A stretch of DNA of 62,384 nucleotides, from positions 1 through 62,384 of the forward strand of contig JAIOZK010000025.1 in assembly GCA_021740625.1 (NCBI GenBank), given 5' to 3'. The stretch's first letter is position 1, and each line of letters starts with the position of its first letter. Below the pieces are notes generated by a model. That model was not told the DNA's origin and ran no database searches. It saw only the letters and a list, made by a program, of their open reading frames with translations. Shown in pieces: positions 60,035 through 62,384 of this stretch. A program made the position numbers and the translations under genes. The stretch comes from Bacteroidales bacterium. Lineage in GTDB: Bacteria > Bacteroidota > Bacteroidia > Bacteroidales > JAIOZK01.

Positions 60035-61935
60035 GTTTAGGTGATCATTTCAAAACCATAGCAGTCAATACCGACCTGTTGATACTCGGCGGGGGTATGT
60101 CGGCCTGTGGAGCAGCATACGAAGCTGCATATTGGGCTCGTAAACACAACAAAAAAGTCACAGTGGTTGACAAAGCCTCCATCGACAGGAGCGGTGCAGT
60201 GGCCATGGGACTTTCGGCCATCAATATGTACATTGGTTTAAAAGATAACGACAACACGATTGAAGATTATGTAAAGTATGTCAAGAACGACCTGATGGGT
60301 ATTACCCGGGATGACCTGGTGGCTAATATAGCCCGCCACGTGGATTCCTCGGTACATCTTTTTGAAAAATGGGGGCTGCCCATCTGGAAAGATGAAAATG
60401 GAAAGTATGTAAACGAAGGCCGCTGGCAGGTAATGATCCATGGTGAGTCCTACAAAACCATTGTTGCAGAAGCTGCAAAAAATGCACTAAGCAGCCTTGG
60501 AGAAAATGGGAAGTATTATGAAAGGATTTTTATTACAGAACCTATCATAGAAGAAGGCCGATGTGTGGGTGCTTCCGGATTCAGTGTCAGGGAAAAGAAG
60601 ATTTATATATTCAAGGCCAAAGCCGTGCTGGATGCCATGGGTGGGGCTGTGCATGTATTCAAACCCCGTTCTGTCGGCGAAGGATTGGGAAGGTCATGGT
60701 ATCCTCCTTTCAATTCAGGCGCCAGTGCCTATTTCACCATCAGGGCAGGTGCGGAAATGACATGCCAGGAAGTACGTTTTGTTCCCGTGAGGTTCAAAGA
60801 TGCTTATGGTCCGGTTGGCGCCTGGTTCCTGTTATTCCAGTCGAAAGCCACCAATGCTGCGGGTGAGGACTATATGCAAACACGTGCGGATGAATTAAAA
60901 AAATGGGCCCCCTATGGTTTGTCCAAACCGGTTCCGGCCAATCTCAGGAACTACCTGATGATGCTGGAAGTAATGGAAAGCAAACATCCTATCTATATGC
61001 AAACAGCGGAGGCCATCAAAAACATCGCCGGACAAATAAAGGATGAAAAAGAAGCCAGAAGAAAACTGAAACACCTGGAAAACGAAGCCTGGGAGGACTT
61101 CCTCGATATGACTATTTCCCAGGCATTGCTATGGGCTTCCACCAATATCAAACCCGAAGAAAATCCTTCTGAGATCGCCGCCTGCGAACCTTATTTTATC
61201 AGTTCTCACTCTGGCGCTTCCGGTGCATGGGTGAGTGGACCCGAAGACATGGCCCCGGAAGGATACAAATGGGGATATCCCAACATGACTACTGTGAAAG
61301 CTTTGTTTGCATGCGGAGATGCTTCAGGGGCTTCCAGCCATAAATTTTCAAGCGGTTCATTTACCGAAGGCCGGATTGCTGCCAAAGCAGCTCTTGCCTT
61401 TTGTATGGATAACAATGACATCCCTGAAATCACTTCAGAAAAGATCGATAAACTAAAGCAGGAAATACTGGCACCACTCGAAACTTTCGAGGCAAATAAA
61501 GCATATTCAAACGACAAGGACATCAACCCCAACTTCGTGAAGCCTAAAATGTTCATGTTCAGGCTGCAGAAAATCATGGATGAATACGCAGGCGGGGTAT
61601 CCACTCATTTCATGACCACAAAACCCCTGATGGAAAAAGGTTTGGAGTTCATTCAATATATGAAAGAAGATTCGAAAAAACTCGCAGCCGAGGATTTACA
61701 CGAACTGATGCGCTGCTGGGAAAACATCCATCGCCTCTGGCAGGCCGAATCGCATATAAGAACAATGCTCTTCCGGGAAGAAACCCGCTGGCCGGGATAT
61801 TATTTCCGCAGCGATTTCCCGAAAATGGACGAAGAAAACTGGCACTGCTTTGCCAATTCCCGTTGGAACCCCGAAACAAATGAGTGGAAGATGATGAAGC
61901 GGGAGATTAAGGAATTGGTGAAGTTGGATGCTTGA
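60031..61935 (+). CDS. aprA: Adenylyl-sulfate reductase, alpha (FAD) subunit
   Basis: The 634-residue flavoprotein is of the fumarate-reductase fold. The FAD loop is DLLILGGGMSACGAAYEAAY. The AprA-specific stretches include KASIDRSGAVAMGLSAINMY, GRWQVMIHGESYKTIVAEAA, FTIRAGAEMTCQEVRFVPVR, and FISSHSGASGAWVSGPEDM followed by LFACGDASGASSHKFSSGSF. These distinguish it from succinate dehydrogenase. The pair interconverts APS and sulfite plus AMP in sulfate reducers and sulfur oxidisers. No qmo, aprM, sat or dsr gene follows within the window. The last four codons are written in a 7-bp repeat. Confidence 0.93.
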   Translation: MSLGDHFKTIAVNTDLLILGGGMSACGAAYEAAYWARKHNKKVTVVDKASIDRSGAVAMGLSAINMYIGLKDNDNTIEDYVKYVKNDLMGITRDDLVANIARHVDSSVHLFEKWGLPIWKDENGKYVNEGRWQVMIHGESYKTIVAEAAKNALSSLGENGKYYERIFITEPIIEEGRCVGASGFSVREKKIYIFKAKAVLDAMGGAVHVFKPRSVGEGLGRSWYPPFNSGASAYFTIRAGAEMTCQEVRFVPVRFKDAYGPVGAWFLLFQSKATNAAGEDYMQTRADELKKWAPYGLSKPVPANLRNYLMMLEVMESKHPIYMQTAEAIKNIAGQIKDEKEARRKLKHLENEAWEDFLDMTISQALLWASTNIKPEENPSEIAACEPYFISSHSGASGAWVSGPEDMAPEGYKWGYPNMTTVKALFACGDASGASSHKFSSGSFTEGRIAAKAALAFCMDNNDIPEITSEKIDKLKQEILAPLETFEANKAYSNDKDINPNFVKPKMFMFRLQKIMDEYAGGVSTHFMTTKPLMEKGLEFIQYMKEDSKKLAAEDLHELMRCWENIHRLWQAESHIRTMLFREETRWPGYYFRSDFPKMDEENWHCFANSRWNPETNEWKMMKREIKELVKLDA

Positions 61936-61982
61936 AGTTAGAAGTTAGATGCTTGAAGTTGGATATTTGAAGTTGGAAGTTG
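61920..61982. repeat. 7-bp-period array beginning inside the aprA 3' end
   Basis: Nine heptamers in register: GAAGTTG, GATGCTT, GAAGTTA, GAAGTTA, GATGCTT, GAAGTTG, GATATTT, GAAGTTG, GAAGTTG. The first two encode the C-terminal Lys-Leu-Asp-Ala and the start of the stop codon of aprA, and the rest is non-coding. Confidence 0.88.
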
Positions 61983-62384
61983 GTTTGCGTTGAATTACCC
62001 CCAACTTTAGTTGGGGGATGAAGTAAAGCAGGAGTTAAATTGGGGCTTTAGCCCCATAACCAAATATCAGATTGGTAATTAATTACGATAGTAATTATAA
62101 AGCAATCTAATCAAGAAAATAATGATTTTTTAAAAAGGAAAGAAAAAGTTAACCGCAATGGGTGCAAAAAAAAAAGCAATGATCGCAAAGAATAATAAAC
62201 CTATCATATGCTCTTTGCAGTCTTTGCAAAATCATAGCGAACTTGGGTACGCCACGAAGCGTACGTTTATATAAATTAAAAACCTAGTAATATGAAAGGA
62301 TTACACAGACCAATTTGTCGTTCAGTCTGAAGCAGTTGTGAGGTACGGGGATGAAACAAACCGTGCCGAGTTCACAACCAGGCG
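61983..62384. other. Non-coding end of window with four hairpins
   Basis: No gene is supported here. CCCCCAAC-TTTA-GTTGGGGG (61998-62017) and GGGGC-TTTA-GCCCC (62042-62055) are two hairpins sharing the same loop, a REP-like arrangement. GTACGC/GCGTAC (62247-62264) forms a third. At 62335-62378 GTTGTGA-GGTACGG pairs with CCGTGCC and TCACAAC around a 12-base loop, with one G-U pair. This looks like structured RNA, perhaps the 5' side of a larger element such as a group II intron that continues beyond the window. Confidence 0.5.

Noticed and set aside
60031-61935. Fumarate reductase or succinate dehydrogenase flavoprotein
   Set aside because: The FAD fold is shared, but the GASGAWVSGPEDM and SSHKFSSGSF stretches and the AprB partner point to APS reductase.

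Overview
The window reads as chromosomal DNA of a Bacteroidota bacterium, probably an anaerobic or facultative member of the Bacteroidales/Marinilabiliales side of the phylum. The evidence is internal. Two secreted enzymes end in type IX secretion sorting domains. Several genes are preceded by the TAnnTTTG promoter box typical of this phylum. There are a two-component-propeller histidine kinase, DUF3078, DUF4293 and GWxTD proteins, and a Rho with a long charged N-terminal insert. The four-subunit 2-oxoacid:ferredoxin oxidoreductase points to anaerobic metabolism. No rRNA, tRNA or CRISPR array was seen.

Positions 1-4600 are an AT-rich accessory island. It holds the cut-off start of an IS630-type transposase, a defence-type gene that looks beheaded by it, a DUF3883 nuclease-like gene, a Vsr endonuclease whose N-terminus lies in a doubtful frame, and a scar of IS21-type terminal repeats. 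On the minus strand follow a Panacea-domain antitoxin, a small ORF without any ATG, an XRE regulator and a SecB-like chaperone. This last group resembles a toxin-antitoxin-chaperone module joined to a Panacea antitoxin, and it is the best candidate here for an undescribed system.

Positions 4.7-31.5 kb are mostly ordinary genome: DoxX, an aminotransferase, an aromatic amino acid decarboxylase, a secreted amidohydrolase, an SDR with a MITE inserted at its stop codon, korDABC, a six-BON-domain protein, carbonic anhydrase, a K+ channel, two thioredoxin-fold proteins, a GH106-like lipoprotein, TypA, an MFS carrier, MscS, glutathione peroxidase and a secreted subtilase.

Positions 31.6-37.8 kb form a three-gene cassette of two related Orn/Lys/Arg decarboxylases flanking an APC-type antiporter. 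This is the architecture of amino-acid-dependent acid resistance. It is followed by a frameshifted outer-membrane protein gene, an aldehyde dehydrogenase, trmD, and a propeller histidine kinase split by a single TAG that most likely replaced a Trp codon.

Positions 44-58.5 kb carry housekeeping genes: rplS, a Kef-type antiporter, an rmuC-GWxTD-rlmB operon, a double TonB-domain protein, DUF3078, a phosphodiesterase, a second MscS, rho and mpl. The last 4 kb are a sulfur locus: an assimilatory [4Fe-4S] APS/PAPS reductase (cysH) and then the unrelated dissimilatory-type APS reductase aprBA, separated by a striking 7-bp tandem array.

A theme across the window is intergenic DNA with an exact 7-bp period at seven or more loci. 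Unit sequences differ between loci, and several arrays start right at, or inside, the end of a gene.
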